From positions 682,001 through 746,000 of the forward strand of contig NZ_CP030287.1 in NCBI RefSeq assembly GCF_003287935.1: DNA of 64,000 nucleotides. The letters run 5' to 3'. The translations under genes were made by a program, and so were the position numbers. Below, one piece after another: positions 33,073-41,854 of the stretch (within the stretch, counting starts at the first letter, position 1; the number at the start of each line of letters is the position of its first letter). The notes under the pieces are model-generated. The model saw only the letters and a list, made by a program, of their open reading frames with translations. It had not been told where the DNA came from and searched no databases. The stretch is from Streptomyces sp. ICC1 (GTDB lineage Bacteria > Actinomycetota > Actinomycetes > Streptomycetales > Streptomycetaceae).

Positions 33073-34512
33073 ATGACGGCGGTAACGGAAGCGCGTGTGG
33101 TGGAGCCGGGGTCGGACCAACGGATCCCGAGGGTCGAGGGGTTCGCACCGCGCTTCGACGCGGGACCGGCGAAGGGCTCGACCAGGGAGGCCGGCAAGGC
33201 GCTGCGCACGCGCGTGCCACGGTCGGCCCACGCGCTCTTCGAGGCCCCGGCGGACCGCCCCGACGCGGTGCGCGCGGTGGAGGAGTCCAATGCCGGCCGG
33301 GTCGCCGGGCTGACGCCGATACGCGTCGGACGGATGGCCGCGAACCCCTTCGCGTTCCTGCGCGGGGCGGCCGGGCTGATGGCTCACGACCTCTCCGGCG
33401 GCCCGGTGACCGGGGTCGGCGCGCAGATCTGCGGCGACGCCCACGCGGCCAACTTCGGCCTGTACGGGGATGCGCGCGGCCGGCTCGTCATCGACCTCAA
33501 CGACTTCGACGAGACCGTCTTCGGTCCGTGGGAGTGGGACCTCAAGCGGCTGGCGACCTCGCTGGTGCTGGCCGGCCGGGTGGCCGGCGCGGACGAGGAC
33601 ACCTGCCGGGCGGCCGCGCGCGACGCGGCCGGCGCCTACCGGCGCACCATGCGGCTGCTGGCCAGGCTGTCCGCCCTGGACGCGTGGAACGCCATCGCGG
33701 ACGAGGAGCTGGTCTCGCACACCGACGCCCGGGACCTGCTGGGCACCCTGGAGCGGGTCTCGGAGAAGGCCCGCAACAACACCTCCGCCCGGTTCGCCGC
33801 CCGGTCCACCGAGGCCACGCCCGACGGGGGCCGGGCCTTCGTGGACGCGCTGCCGGTGCTGCGCCGGGTCGGGGACGGGGAGGCGGCCGCCGTGGCGGCC
33901 GCGCTGGGCCCGTACCTGGAGACGCTCCAGGGGGACCGGCATCCGCTGCTGGCCCGGTACGCGATCCACGACGTGGCCTTCCGGGTGGTGGGCACCGGCA
34001 GCGTCGGCACCCGCTCCTACGTGGTGCTGCTGCTGGACCACCGGGGCGAGGCGCTGGTCCTCCAGGTGAAGGAGGCCCGGCCCTCGGTGCTGCTGCCGCA
34101 CCTGCCCGGGCTCGGCTTCGTCTCCCCGCCGGAGGAGCACGAGGGCCGCCGGGTGGTGGCCGGGCAGAAGCGGATGCAGGTGGTGTCCGACAACCTGCTG
34201 GGCTGGACGACGGTGGAGGGGCGGCCCTTCCAGGTCCGCCAGTTCCGCAACCGCAAGGGCAGCGTGGACCCGGCGGCGCTGGCCGTCGAGCAGTTCGACG
34301 ACTACGGGCGGATGACCGGAGCCCTGCTGGCGCGGGCCCACGCGCACAGCGCCGATCCGCGGCTGCTGGCCGGCTACTGCGGGAAGAACGAGGAGCTGGA
34401 CGAGGCGATGGCAGCCTTCGCCGTGGCCTACGCCGACCGGAGCGAGGCCGACCACGCCGTGCTGGTGGCGGCGGTGCGGTCCGGACGGATCGCGGCGGAG
34501 TCCGGAGTCTGA
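33073..34512 (+). CDS. DUF2252 family protein
   Basis: A 479-residue cytoplasmic protein. DUF2252 proteins resemble the aminoglycoside-phosphotransferase/protein-kinase fold. Signature parts are RMAANPFAFLRGAAGLMAHD, GAQICGDAHAANFGLYGDA, LVIDLNDFDETVFGPWEWD, LKRLATSLVLAGR, and the C-terminal FQVRQFRNRKGSV. CGDAHxxNFG plus DLNDFDE look like a Brenner-type catalytic loop and metal Asp motif, so kinase-like activity is possible but untested. Start ATG 33073. It stands alone between a two-component pair and the parS sites. Confidence 0.88.
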   Translation: MTAVTEARVVEPGSDQRIPRVEGFAPRFDAGPAKGSTREAGKALRTRVPRSAHALFEAPADRPDAVRAVEESNAGRVAGLTPIRVGRMAANPFAFLRGAAGLMAHDLSGGPVTGVGAQICGDAHAANFGLYGDARGRLVIDLNDFDETVFGPWEWDLKRLATSLVLAGRVAGADEDTCRAAARDAAGAYRRTMRLLARLSALDAWNAIADEELVSHTDARDLLGTLERVSEKARNNTSARFAARSTEATPDGGRAFVDALPVLRRVGDGEAAAVAAALGPYLETLQGDRHPLLARYAIHDVAFRVVGTGSVGTRSYVVLLLDHRGEALVLQVKEARPSVLLPHLPGLGFVSPPEEHEGRRVVAGQKRMQVVSDNLLGWTTVEGRPFQVRQFRNRKGSVDPAALAVEQFDDYGRMTGALLARAHAHSADPRLLAGYCGKNEELDEAMAAFAVAYADRSEADHAVLVAAVRSGRIAAESGV

Positions 34513-34526
34513 GCACCACGGGGTGA

Positions 34527-34564
34527 TGTTTCACGTGAAACCGGTGGATGTTTCACGTGAAACA
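34527..34564. other. Two tandem parS centromere sites
   Basis: GTTTCACGTGAAAC occurs at 34528-34541 and 34550-34563, 22 bases centre to centre. The second is the full 16-mer TGTTTCACGTGAAACA; the first differs at the last base. This is the ParB-binding palindrome that nucleates the origin-proximal segregation complex in Streptomyces. They lie in the short gap between the DUF2252 gene and the next gene. Confidence 0.95.
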
Positions 34565-34593
34565 CCCGGGCGGCAGGGCCTTAGGCTGGCCGG

Positions 34594-35439
34594 GTGAGCG
34601 AGCAGACAGTTCCCGAAGCGCCCGAGCCCGGCCCCGGTCAAGGCCCGGGCCCCGCTGCCGACGAACGGCCCGAAGCGCGGCTGGAGCGCGCCGTGCGGGC
34701 CGCCGAGCAGGCACTGATCGAGTTCGAGATCGCCGTGGAGACCTTCCGGGTGGAGGTGGAGAACTTCTCCCGCCTGCACCACCAGAAGCTCGGCCCGATG
34801 TACTCGCGCCTCGACGAGCTGGACGCCCTGATCGCGGAGGCGAAGGCGGCGCGCACCGGGGACCCGGAGGACCTGCGCCGGGCCCGCGATGCCCGTTCGC
34901 TGGTGATGCCGATGCCCGGGGTGGAGGAGCTGTTCCACGACTGGCTGGACTCGGACGGGATGCCCGACGACGCGTCCGCGATGCTCACCGACCGCCAGGT
35001 GCGGCCGCCGGAGCGGGTGCGCCCCTCGGAGGAGGTCCGCCGCCTCTACCGCGAGCTGGTCCGCCAGGCGCATCCGGACCTGGCCCAGGACGAGGCCGAG
35101 CGCGAGCGGCGCGATGCGTTCATCGTGCGGGTCAACGCCGCCTACGGGCGCGGCGAGGAGCAGCTGCTGCGCGAGCTGGCGCAGGAGTGGGCGGCCGGCC
35201 CGGCGCCGGCCGAGCAGCGGCTGAGCGAGAGCGAGGAGCTGTACGAGCGGCTGGAGTGGCTCTCGCGGCGCAAGGAACTGCTGTCGCTGGTGGCCCGGGA
35301 GCTCGAGGAGAGCGCGATCGGGTCGATGCTGCGGATGGCCCCGGAGGATCCGGACCGGCTGCTGGAGGAGATCGCCGAGCAGCTGCTCGGCGACGTGGAG
35401 AAGCGCGAGGCGGAGCTGGCGGCGCTGGGCACTCCGTAG
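34594..35439 (+). CDS. Coiled-coil protein with J-domain-like segment
   Basis: A 281-residue, highly charged cytoplasmic protein read from GTG 34594. The first 100 residues are Glu/Ala-rich helix (ARLERAVRAAEQALIEFEIA), likely coiled coil. Residues 147-185 read VRRLYRELVRQAHPDLAQDE with HPD at 160-162 and then FIVRVNAAYGRG, matching helices II-III of a DnaJ J-domain. The C-terminal 100 residues are again Glu/Leu-rich helices. It may recruit DnaK; partner unknown. Its start lies 30 bases after a parS site, so ParB spreading could affect it. Confidence 0.75.
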   Translation: MSEQTVPEAPEPGPGQGPGPAADERPEARLERAVRAAEQALIEFEIAVETFRVEVENFSRLHHQKLGPMYSRLDELDALIAEAKAARTGDPEDLRRARDARSLVMPMPGVEELFHDWLDSDGMPDDASAMLTDRQVRPPERVRPSEEVRRLYRELVRQAHPDLAQDEAERERRDAFIVRVNAAYGRGEEQLLRELAQEWAAGPAPAEQRLSESEELYERLEWLSRRKELLSLVARELEESAIGSMLRMAPEDPDRLLEEIAEQLLGDVEKREAELAALGTP

Positions 35440-35501
35440 GGGGTGCGCGGCCGCTTCGGATAGGTTGGCTCACCTATCCGTGACGAGAGAAGGCGACAGA
35501 C

Positions 35502-35846
35502 ATGAACTCCGGACCGCTTCCCTCGGTGGCCGCCTCCGCACTGCCCTCCGAGGCCTTCGTCCTCGATGTTCGGGAGAACGACGAATGGGCGGCCGGCCAT
35601 GCCGAGGGTGCGCTGCACATCCCGATGAGCGAGTTCGTGGCGCGCATCGGTGAGCTGACCGAGAAGATCGAGGACGAGCGCCCGGTCTACGTGATGTGCC
35701 GGGTCGGCGGGCGCTCCGCCCAGGTGGCCCAGTACCTGCGGGGCCAGGACATCGACGCCGTGAACGTGGCCGGCGGCATGCAGGACTGGGAGGCCGCGGG
35801 CCGCCCGGTCGTCACCGACGCGGGCGCCCCGGGCTTCGTCGTCTGA
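35502..35846 (+). CDS. Rhodanese-like domain protein
   Basis: A 114-residue single-domain rhodanese (sulfurtransferase). AFVLDVRENDEWAAGHAEGA opens the fold, and the active-site loop is VYVMCRVGGRSAQVAQYL with the catalytic C66. NVAGGMQDWEAAGRPV closes the domain. Such proteins move sulfane sulfur between thiols. ATG 35502. The stop codon falls inside a 7-base tandem repeat. Confidence 0.93.
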   Translation: MNSGPLPSVAASALPSEAFVLDVRENDEWAAGHAEGALHIPMSEFVARIGELTEKIEDERPVYVMCRVGGRSAQVAQYLRGQDIDAVNVAGGMQDWEAAGRPVVTDAGAPGFVV

Positions 35847-35870
35847 CGCCTGACGTCTGACGTCTGACGC
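35843..35870. repeat. Four 7-bp tandem repeats (CTGACGY)
   Basis: CTGACGC, CTGACGT, CTGACGT, CTGACGC in direct succession, the first containing the rhodanese stop codon. They end just before the stop of the convergent acyl-CoA dehydrogenase gene. Confidence 0.9.
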
Positions 35871-35875
35871 CTGCC

Positions 35876-37018
35876 TCAGGCGAGGGGGTGGGCGGCCAGC
35901 AGGTCGCCCAGCGCCTCCTCGTGCACGGCGGCCGGGCCGAGCTGGAGCTCCAGCTGCTTGGCCCACGCGTGGTAGCGGTGGAGCGGATAGTCGGTGTCGG
36001 CGCCGAAGCCGCCGTGCAGGTGCTGCGCGGTCTGCACGACGCGCCGTACGCCCTCGGAGGCCCAGATCTTGGCCACGGCCACGTCGCCGGCGCTCGGCAG
36101 CGGGCCGCCCGCCCCGCCCGTGGACGCGTCGAGCCGCCAGGCGGCCTGCCAGAGGGTGACCTCCATGGCGCGCAGGTCGATGTAGCGGTCGGCGGCCTGG
36201 ACGGCGACGGCCTGGAAGGTGGCCACCGGGAAGCCGAACTGCTCGCGCTTGCCGGTGTACTGGCTGGTCATGGCGAGGACGCCCTCGCCGAGGCCGAGCG
36301 CGAGCGCGCAGGTCCCGGTGGCGAGGAGCTGGCGCAGGTGGTCCCAGGCCCCGGGGGCGTCGATGAGGTGCGCGGCCGGGACCCGTACGCCGTCGAGGGT
36401 GACCTCGGCGAGCCGCTCCCCGCTGGTGGAGTACTGCTCCGCGAGGGACAGGCCCTCGGCGGGGCGGGGGACGAGCGCGAGGACGCTCTCGCCCTCCCCG
36501 GTGTGGGCCGGTACGGCGATCCAGTCGGCGTTGTGCCCCCAGGCGACCGAGGTCTGCACCCCTTCCAGCACCCACTCCGCGCCGTCCCGCCGTGCGGTGA
36601 CGGCCAGTTCGGCCGGGTCGTGGCCGCTGCGGCCGTGCGCGGCGACGGTGAGGACCACGCTGCCCTGCCCGGCCTCGCGCAGCAGGGCGCCGGCCAGTTC
36701 CGGGCTGCCGTGGGCCTGGACGGCCATGGCGGTGGCGCAGTGTTCCAGCAGCGGCACCCGGGCCAGCACCCGGCCCGCCTCGCGCAGCACCAGGCACAGG
36801 GCGATCGCGTCGAGTCCGGGGCCGCCGTGCTGCTCGGCGAGGACCAGGCTCAGCAGGTCGGAGCCCGCGAGCTTGGCCCACAGCGCGCGGTCGAACTCCT
36901 CGGCGACGGCCCTCGGGGTGAGCGCCGGACTGGGCACGCTGTCGGGGGCCACGCCCGCGAAGACGGCCTTGGCCGCCTCGACGGCGGCCTGCTGCTCCTC
37001 GGTGAAGGTGAAGTCCAC
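35876..37018 (-). CDS. Acyl-CoA dehydrogenase family protein
   Basis: A 380-residue flavoprotein of the acyl-CoA dehydrogenase family. The N-terminal helical domain (DFTFTEEQQAAVEAAKAVFA), middle beta domain (LEGVQTSVAWGHNADWIAVP) and C-terminal helical domain (REQFGFPVATFQAVAVQAAD, QTAQHLHGGFGADTDYPLHR) are present. It is of the FadE/steroid-type shorter class, often paired with a second subunit; no partner is adjacent here, and a clear catalytic Glu is not obvious. GTG 37018 follows a GGAGGACAG site. A KstR-like palindrome lies about 55 bases upstream. Confidence 0.88.
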   Translation of the reverse strand: MDFTFTEEQQAAVEAAKAVFAGVAPDSVPSPALTPRAVAEEFDRALWAKLAGSDLLSLVLAEQHGGPGLDAIALCLVLREAGRVLARVPLLEHCATAMAVQAHGSPELAGALLREAGQGSVVLTVAAHGRSGHDPAELAVTARRDGAEWVLEGVQTSVAWGHNADWIAVPAHTGEGESVLALVPRPAEGLSLAEQYSTSGERLAEVTLDGVRVPAAHLIDAPGAWDHLRQLLATGTCALALGLGEGVLAMTSQYTGKREQFGFPVATFQAVAVQAADRYIDLRAMEVTLWQAAWRLDASTGGAGGPLPSAGDVAVAKIWASEGVRRVVQTAQHLHGGFGADTDYPLHRYHAWAKQLELQLGPAAVHEEALGDLLAAHPLA

Positions 37019-37054
37019 TGCCTGTCCTCCCGCGTGCCCGGAACGTGCTCTGTC

Positions 37055-37084
37055 TGACGGTGCGTCAAGATAGAACACGTTCTT
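37055..37084. promoter_or_regulatory. Two TetR-type dyads before the acyl-CoA dehydrogenase gene
   Basis: TGACGGTGCGTCA (37055-37067) has arms TGACG/CGTCA. TAGAACACGTTCTT (37071-37084) fits the KstR-type consensus TnnAACnnGTTnnA except for the last base. Both lie in the gap between this gene and paaE and may be operators of fatty-acid or sterol-type TetR regulators not encoded here. Confidence 0.5.
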
Positions 37085-37117
37085 GAAAATGGACAGGGGG
37101 GCGGCGCGGAGGGCCGC

Positions 37118-38308
37118 TCAGCGGTCGAAGTCGATCTCCACTTCCTCCGACACCGGGTGCGACTGGCAGGCCAGGACGAACCCGGCCTCCGTCTCCTTCT
37201 CCTCCAGGGCGAAGTTCCGGTCCATCCGCACCTCGCCCGTCACCACGAACGCCCGGCAGGTGCCGCACACCCCGCCCTTGCAGGCGTACGGGGCGTCCGC
37301 GCGGGCCCGCAGCACCGCGTCGAGCAGGGACTCGCCCTCCCGGACCGGCCAGGTGCCCGAGCGGCCGTCGAGCCGGGCCGTGACCCGGGCGTGGGTGGCG
37401 CCGGCCGGGGCGCCGGCCTTGTCGGCGGGCACCGACGGGGCGGTGTCCTCGACGTGGAAGACCTCCTCGTGGACCCGGGTCCGCACCACCCCGAGTGCGC
37501 CCAGGGCCCGCTCTGCCCCGGTCACCAGCCCGTACGGCCCGCACAGGAACCAGCCCGCCACCTCCGCGACCGGCAGCAGCGCGGGCAGCAGCTCCGTCAG
37601 CCGCTCCTCGCCGAGCCGCCCCGAGGGCAGCCCGGCCTCCTGCTCCTCCCGGGACAGGACGGTGACCAGCTGGAACCGGTCGGGATGGCGGTTCTTGAGG
37701 TCGGCGACCTCCTCCAGGAACATCGTCGAGGCCGCGCTGCGGTCACTGCGCACCAGGCAGAACCGGGCGTCGGGCCGGGCCGCCAGCAGGGTGGCGGCGA
37801 TCGACAGCACCGGGGTGATCCCGCTGCCGCCGACGATCGCGGCATAGTGCGCGGCGGGCGGGGCGGCCGCCGGGTCCAGGACGAACCGCCCGGCCGGGAC
37901 CATCACGTCCAGGGTGTCCCCGGCGGTGATCTCCTTGTGGGCGAACGTGGAGAACTCCCCGCCCTCCACCAGCCGCACCCCGACGCGCAGGGTCGCGGGG
38001 CCCGGCCCGTCGGCGGCGGGCGCGGGGGAGCAGATCGAGTACGTACGGCGCACCTCTGACGTGCCGGGGCTGTCGGGGCCGCCGGACCCGCCGGGGGACT
38101 GCCGGCGCAGGGTGAGGTGCTGGCCGGGGGCGTGCCGGTACTCGGCGCGCAGCTCCGGCGGGACGGCGAGGGTCAGCGCCACGGAGTCCTCGGTGAGCCG
38201 GTCGACCGCCGCCACCGTCAAGGTGTGGAACGCGCCGTGGCGCGCGGGGCGCGCCGGGCTCGCCGGGCTCGCGGACCCCGGCGTGGGCGACGGCGGTGAC
38301 ACGGCCAT
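37118..38308 (-). CDS. paaE: Phenylacetyl-CoA epoxidase reductase subunit PaaE
   Basis: A 396-residue ferredoxin-NADP reductase-type protein. After a Pro/Ala/Ser-rich N-terminus comes the FAD domain (VRRTYSICSPAP), the NADPH domain (YAAIVGGSGITPVLSIAATL, GWFLCGPYGLVTGAERAL), and a C-terminal plant-type 2Fe-2S domain with YACKGGVCGTCRAFV and a later LACQSHPVS. It passes electrons from NADPH to the PaaA di-iron centre. It is the last gene of the paaABCDE operon, directly abutting paaD. Confidence 0.93.
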   Translation of the reverse strand: MAVSPPSPTPGSASPASPARPARHGAFHTLTVAAVDRLTEDSVALTLAVPPELRAEYRHAPGQHLTLRRQSPGGSGGPDSPGTSEVRRTYSICSPAPAADGPGPATLRVGVRLVEGGEFSTFAHKEITAGDTLDVMVPAGRFVLDPAAAPPAAHYAAIVGGSGITPVLSIAATLLAARPDARFCLVRSDRSAASTMFLEEVADLKNRHPDRFQLVTVLSREEQEAGLPSGRLGEERLTELLPALLPVAEVAGWFLCGPYGLVTGAERALGALGVVRTRVHEEVFHVEDTAPSVPADKAGAPAGATHARVTARLDGRSGTWPVREGESLLDAVLRARADAPYACKGGVCGTCRAFVVTGEVRMDRNFALEEKETEAGFVLACQSHPVSEEVEIDFDR

Positions 38309-38809
38309 CTACAGCTCCTTGAAGTGGTCGAACGGTTCGCGGCAGGCGGTGCAGCGGCGCAGCGCCTTGCATGCGGTGGAGGAGAACCGGCTGAGCAGCT
38401 CGGTGTCGGTCGATCCGCACTGGGGGCAGCGGACGGACAGGGTGAGCGGGACCGGTCCGCCGGCGGAGTGCGGCCGCGGCGGGGCGATGCCGAACTCGGC
38501 CAGCTTGCGGCGGCCCTCGGCGCTGATGTCGTCGGTGGACCAGGCGGGGGCCAGGACGGTGCGCACCCGGACGTCCGGTATGCCGTGGCCGGTCAGGACC
38601 CGCTCGATGTCCTCGGACATGGCCTCGATGGCCGGGCAGCCGGTGTACGTGGGGGTGAGGGTGACCTCGACGTGGCCGTCCTCGAACATCCGCAGCCCGC
38701 GCATCACGCCGAGCTCGGCGAGGGTGAGCACGGGCAGCTCGGGGTCGGGGACGGAGCCGGCCAGCGCGGCCAGCTCCACCTCGAGCCGGGTCTGGCCCTC
38801 GGTCACCAC
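38309..38809 (-). CDS. paaD: Phenylacetyl-CoA epoxidase subunit PaaD
   Basis: A 166-residue protein. The N-terminal MIP18/DUF59 iron-sulfur assembly domain (VPDPELPVLTLAELGVMRGL, VTLTPTYTGCPAIEAMSEDI) is followed by a C-terminal zinc-ribbon-like segment with RCPQCGS and RRCTACREPF. PaaD is required for making an active epoxidase, probably for cluster delivery to PaaE. GTG 38809 or 38806 is the start; the latter overlaps paaC's stop as GTGA. Confidence 0.92.
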   Translation of the reverse strand: MVTEGQTRLEVELAALAGSVPDPELPVLTLAELGVMRGLRMFEDGHVEVTLTPTYTGCPAIEAMSEDIERVLTGHGIPDVRVRTVLAPAWSTDDISAEGRRKLAEFGIAPPRPHSAGGPVPLTLSVRCPQCGSTDTELLSRFSSTACKALRRCTACREPFDHFKEL

Positions 38810-39603
38810 GATGCCCCCGGGTGGCTGCGGTGCAGGTGCTGCATCTCCGCGATCAGGCGGCCGAACGGCTCGGTGTGCAGTCCTTGCCGGCCGGCTCCGG
38901 CGGCCCAGGCGCCGTGGCGCGGGCCCTGGGGCAGCTCCAGCCCGGCCCGCTCCAGGACGGCGCCCAGGGCGGCCAGCCAGCGGCCCTCCAGGGCGGCCCA
39001 GTCGATGCCGTCGGCCCCGTCGAGACCGTCCACCGGCCGGAACATCTCCCCGGTGTACCTCCACAGCGCGTCCAGCCCGGCGCGCATCCGGGCCCGGCTC
39101 TCCGCGGTCCCGTCGCCGAGCCGCAGCGTCCACTGCTCGGCGTGGTCGCGGTGGTAGGCCGTCTCCTTGACCGCCTTCGCGGCGAGCGGCCCGAACGGGC
39201 CGTCGCCGAGCGCGAGCTCCCCGTAGAGCTCGTGCTGGTAGAGCGAGAAGTAGAGCTGGCGCGCGATGGTGTGGGCGAAGTCGCCGTTGGGCTGCTCGAC
39301 CAGCTGGAGGTTGCGGAAGGACCGCTCCTCGCGCAGGTACGCCAGCTCGTCCTCGTCGCCCGCCATCGACAGCAGGACGCGCGCCTGTCCGAGCAGGTCG
39401 AGGGCGATGTTGGCGAGGGCGACCTCCTCCTCCAGGACGGGTGCGCGGCCCGCCCACTCGCCGAGGCGGTGGGAGAGGATCAGCGCGTCGTCGCCGAGGG
39501 CGAGGACGGCGGCGGTGGGGGCCGCGGGGGCCGCCTCGGCGACGGGACCCGCTTCGGTGCTGAGGCCGGTGCTGAGGCCGCTGCCGGTGCCGGTGCTGGT
39601 CAC
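38803..39603 (-). CDS. paaC: Phenylacetyl-CoA epoxidase structural subunit PaaC
   Basis: A 266-residue ferritin-like helical protein, the non-catalytic partner of PaaA. A Ser/Thr/Ala/Gly-rich leader (about 35 residues) precedes LGDDALILSHRLGEWAGRAP, LEEEVALANIALDLLGQARV and AVKETAYHRDHAEQWTLRLG. The start GTG overlaps paaB's stop (GTGA) and the end overlaps paaD, so the operon is tightly coupled. Confidence 0.93.
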   Translation of the reverse strand: MTSTGTGSGLSTGLSTEAGPVAEAAPAAPTAAVLALGDDALILSHRLGEWAGRAPVLEEEVALANIALDLLGQARVLLSMAGDEDELAYLREERSFRNLQLVEQPNGDFAHTIARQLYFSLYQHELYGELALGDGPFGPLAAKAVKETAYHRDHAEQWTLRLGDGTAESRARMRAGLDALWRYTGEMFRPVDGLDGADGIDWAALEGRWLAALGAVLERAGLELPQGPRHGAWAAGAGRQGLHTEPFGRLIAEMQHLHRSHPGASW

Positions 39604-39884
39604 AGGTGGTTCACCCCCTCGGGGATCTCGTAGAAGGTGGGGTGCCGGTAGGGCTTGTCGGCGGACGGGGCGAAGAACGGGTCCCGCTCGTCCGGCGAGG
39701 AGGCGGTGATCTCGGTGGAGGGCACGACCCAGATGGAGATGCCCTCGCCGCGCCGGGTGTAGAGATCGCGGGCGTTGCGCAGGGCCATCTCCGCGTCGGG
39801 GGCGTGCAGGCTGCCCGCGTGCGTGTGCGAGAGGCCGCGCCGCGAGCGGACGAACACCTCCCACAGGGGCCAGTTCTGCGTCAT
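39600..39884 (-). CDS. paaB: Phenylacetyl-CoA epoxidase subunit PaaB
   Basis: A 94-residue subunit with the family sequence [39 protein letters not shown] and [11 protein letters not shown]. It bridges PaaA-PaaC dimers in the epoxidase complex. ATG overlaps paaA's stop (ATGA) and its own stop overlaps paaC's GTG. Confidence 0.94.
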   Translation of the reverse strand: MTQNWPLWEVFVRSRRGLSHTHAGSLHAPDAEMALRNARDLYTRRGEGISIWVVPSTEITASSPDERDPFFAPSADKPYRHPTFYEIPEGVNHL

Positions 39885-40939
39885 ACCCGCGCCTCGCTTC
39901 CGGTGGTGGTGGTTGCTGTTGCCGCTGCTGTGGCCGCCGCCTGCTTCCGCGCGTACGCGGCGGCCGCGTCGCGCACCCAGGCGCCTTCCTCGTGCGCCGC
40001 GCGGCGCTGCCCGATCCGCTCCTCGTTGCACGGGCCGTTGCCCTTGAGGACCTCCCAGAACTCCGTCCAGTCGATCGCTCCGAAGTCGTGGTGCCCGCGC
40101 TCCTCGTTCCACTTCAGGTCCGGGTCGGGCAGGGTCAGGCCCAGCGACTCGGCCTGCGGGACGGCGATGTCGACGAAGCGCTGGCGCAGCTCGTCATTGG
40201 AGTGCCGCTTGATCCGCCAGGCCATCGACTGCGCCGAGTGCCCCGACTCGGCGTCGGGCGGGCCGAACATCATCAGGGAGGGCCACCACCACCGGTCGAC
40301 GGCGTCCTGCGCCATCGCGTGCTGGGCCTCGGTGCCCCGCGAGAGGGCGAGGAGCAGCTCGTACCCCTGGCGCTGGTGGAAGGACTCCTCCTTGCAGATC
40401 CGGACCATGGCCCGCGCGTACGGCCCGTAGGAGCAGCGGCAGATCGGGACCTGGTTGGTGATCGCCGCGCCGTCCACGAGCCAGCCGATGGCGCCGACGT
40501 CGGCCCAGGTCAGCGTGGGGTAGTTGAAGATCGAGGAGTACTTCTGCTTCCCGGCGTGGAGTTTGTCGAGGAGCTCGTCGCGGCTGGTGCCCAGCGTCTC
40601 GGCGGCGCTGTACAGGTACAGGCCGTGGCCGGCCTCGTCCTGCACCTTGGCCATCAGGATGGCCTTGCGGCGCAGTGAGGGCGCGCGGGTGATCCAGTTC
40701 GCCTCGGGCTGCATGCCGATGATCTCGGAATGGGCGTGCTGGGCCATCTGGCGGACCAGGGTGGCGCGGTACTCGTCGGGCATCCAGTCGCGCGGCTCCA
40801 CGCGCTCATCGGCCGCCACGGCGGCATCGAAGGCCGCCGCGAGCTGGGCGCCGAGGTCGGCGCTCACGCCGATCCCGGCATCCCGTCCCGCGTCCTGCCC
40901 CGCCCCCGAGGTCACTGCCGGGGTCACTGCCACCATCAC
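39881..40939 (-). CDS. paaA: Phenylacetyl-CoA epoxidase catalytic subunit PaaA
   Basis: A 352-residue di-iron monooxygenase that forms the 1,2-epoxide of phenylacetyl-CoA. Ferritin-like metal helices are visible in [60 protein letters not shown] and [36 protein letters not shown] is also characteristic. Start is GTG 40939 or the adjacent ATG 40936. It heads the paaABCDE transcript, with a palindromic operator about 45 bases upstream. paaK, paaG, paaF, paaI and paaJ are not in the window. Confidence 0.95.
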   Translation of the reverse strand: MMVAVTPAVTSGAGQDAGRDAGIGVSADLGAQLAAAFDAAVAADERVEPRDWMPDEYRATLVRQMAQHAHSEIIGMQPEANWITRAPSLRRKAILMAKVQDEAGHGLYLYSAAETLGTSRDELLDKLHAGKQKYSSIFNYPTLTWADVGAIGWLVDGAAITNQVPICRCSYGPYARAMVRICKEESFHQRQGYELLLALSRGTEAQHAMAQDAVDRWWWPSLMMFGPPDAESGHSAQSMAWRIKRHSNDELRQRFVDIAVPQAESLGLTLPDPDLKWNEERGHHDFGAIDWTEFWEVLKGNGPCNEERIGQRRAAHEEGAWVRDAAAAYARKQAAATAAATATTTTGSEARV

Positions 40940-40981
40940 GGCCCCCTGTCAGGAGTCTTTTCCGCCTCGTCCGCCCGACCG

Positions 40982-40995
40982 ACCGATCGTTCGGT
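40982..40995. promoter_or_regulatory. PaaR-type operator before paaA
   Basis: ACCGATCGTTCGGT, an ACCG/CGGT dyad with a central CG. The same palindrome recurs at 45733 and, with one change, at 48720. It agrees with the PaaR-type consensus ACCGNNCGNNCGGT known for actinobacterial TetR regulators of paa genes. It sits between paaA and the divergent DUF5819 gene. Confidence 0.8.
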
Positions 40996-41079
40996 TCATG
41001 CCCTTCAATGGTGGGACGACGGCCCGTAGGGTGTCAACCTCTGTGGTCAACCCTGTGGACGCCAGATGATCGGGGCGGG

Positions 41080-41841
41080 ATGGATTCGAACGAGCACGAG
41101 CCTGCGGAAGGGGACGCACCACCACCCGCCGCACCGCTCGCCGCACCGCCCCATGCACCGCCCACCGCGCCGCCCCACGCACCGCCCCCGCCCAGGGCAC
41201 CCGGGATCGCCGGTCTGTCCGCCCCGTACCGGGTCGTCGCCGCCCTCGCCCTCGGTGCGGTCGCCGTGGCCGCCTGCTGGCACCTGGCGCTGGTCTTCCT
41301 GCACGTCGCGCCGTCCAACACGGTGAGCAAGCAGCACGCGGAGACGGTCGACGGCTGGGTCTATCCCGAGTTCGAACAGAACTGGAAGCTCTTCGCACCC
41401 AACCCGCTCCAGCAGAACATCTCCGTCGAGGTGCGCGTGGAGGTGCGGACGGACGAGGGCCTGCTGGTCGTCGGCAACTGGCGCGACCTGTCCGCCGAGG
41501 ACGGGCGGGCCATCCGCCACAGCCTGTTGCCGAGCCACACCGAGCAGAACGAGCTCCGCCGGGCCTGGGACTTCTTCACCGGCTCGCACGACGAGGACAA
41601 CAAGGCGAACGGCGAGCGCGGCGAACTCGCGGAGCAGTACCTGCGCCGCATCGCGCTGGACCGCCTCGACCCCCGGACGGAGGCCGACATGGCCGTGGGC
41701 AAGGGCGGGCGCCTCGCCGTGGGCCGGATCGTACGGATCCAGCTGCGCGCGGCGACGACGGCGGTCCGCGCGCCCGAGTGGTCCGACGAGCAAACCGACA
41801 CCCAGACGTACTACCGGGAGCTGCCGTGGTGGACGGTGTGA
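41080..41841 (+). CDS. DUF5819 family membrane protein
   Basis: A 253-residue protein. A Pro/Ala/His-rich cytoplasmic N-terminus (about 1-45) precedes one membrane helix (VVAALALGAVAVAACWHLAL) and an outer domain with the DUF5819 hallmark YPEFEQNWKLFAPNPLQQN and a charged remainder. ATG 41080 is chosen; the 24-residue longer frame has no ribosome site. It is coupled to the HTTM gene that follows, as is usual for this pair, which suggests a shared envelope function. Confidence 0.85.
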   Translation: MDSNEHEPAEGDAPPPAAPLAAPPHAPPTAPPHAPPPPRAPGIAGLSAPYRVVAALALGAVAVAACWHLALVFLHVAPSNTVSKQHAETVDGWVYPEFEQNWKLFAPNPLQQNISVEVRVEVRTDEGLLVVGNWRDLSAEDGRAIRHSLLPSHTEQNELRRAWDFFTGSHDEDNKANGERGELAEQYLRRIALDRLDPRTEADMAVGKGGRLAVGRIVRIQLRAATTAVRAPEWSDEQTDTQTYYRELPWWTV

Positions 41842-41854
41842 GCGGCGGCCCGCG

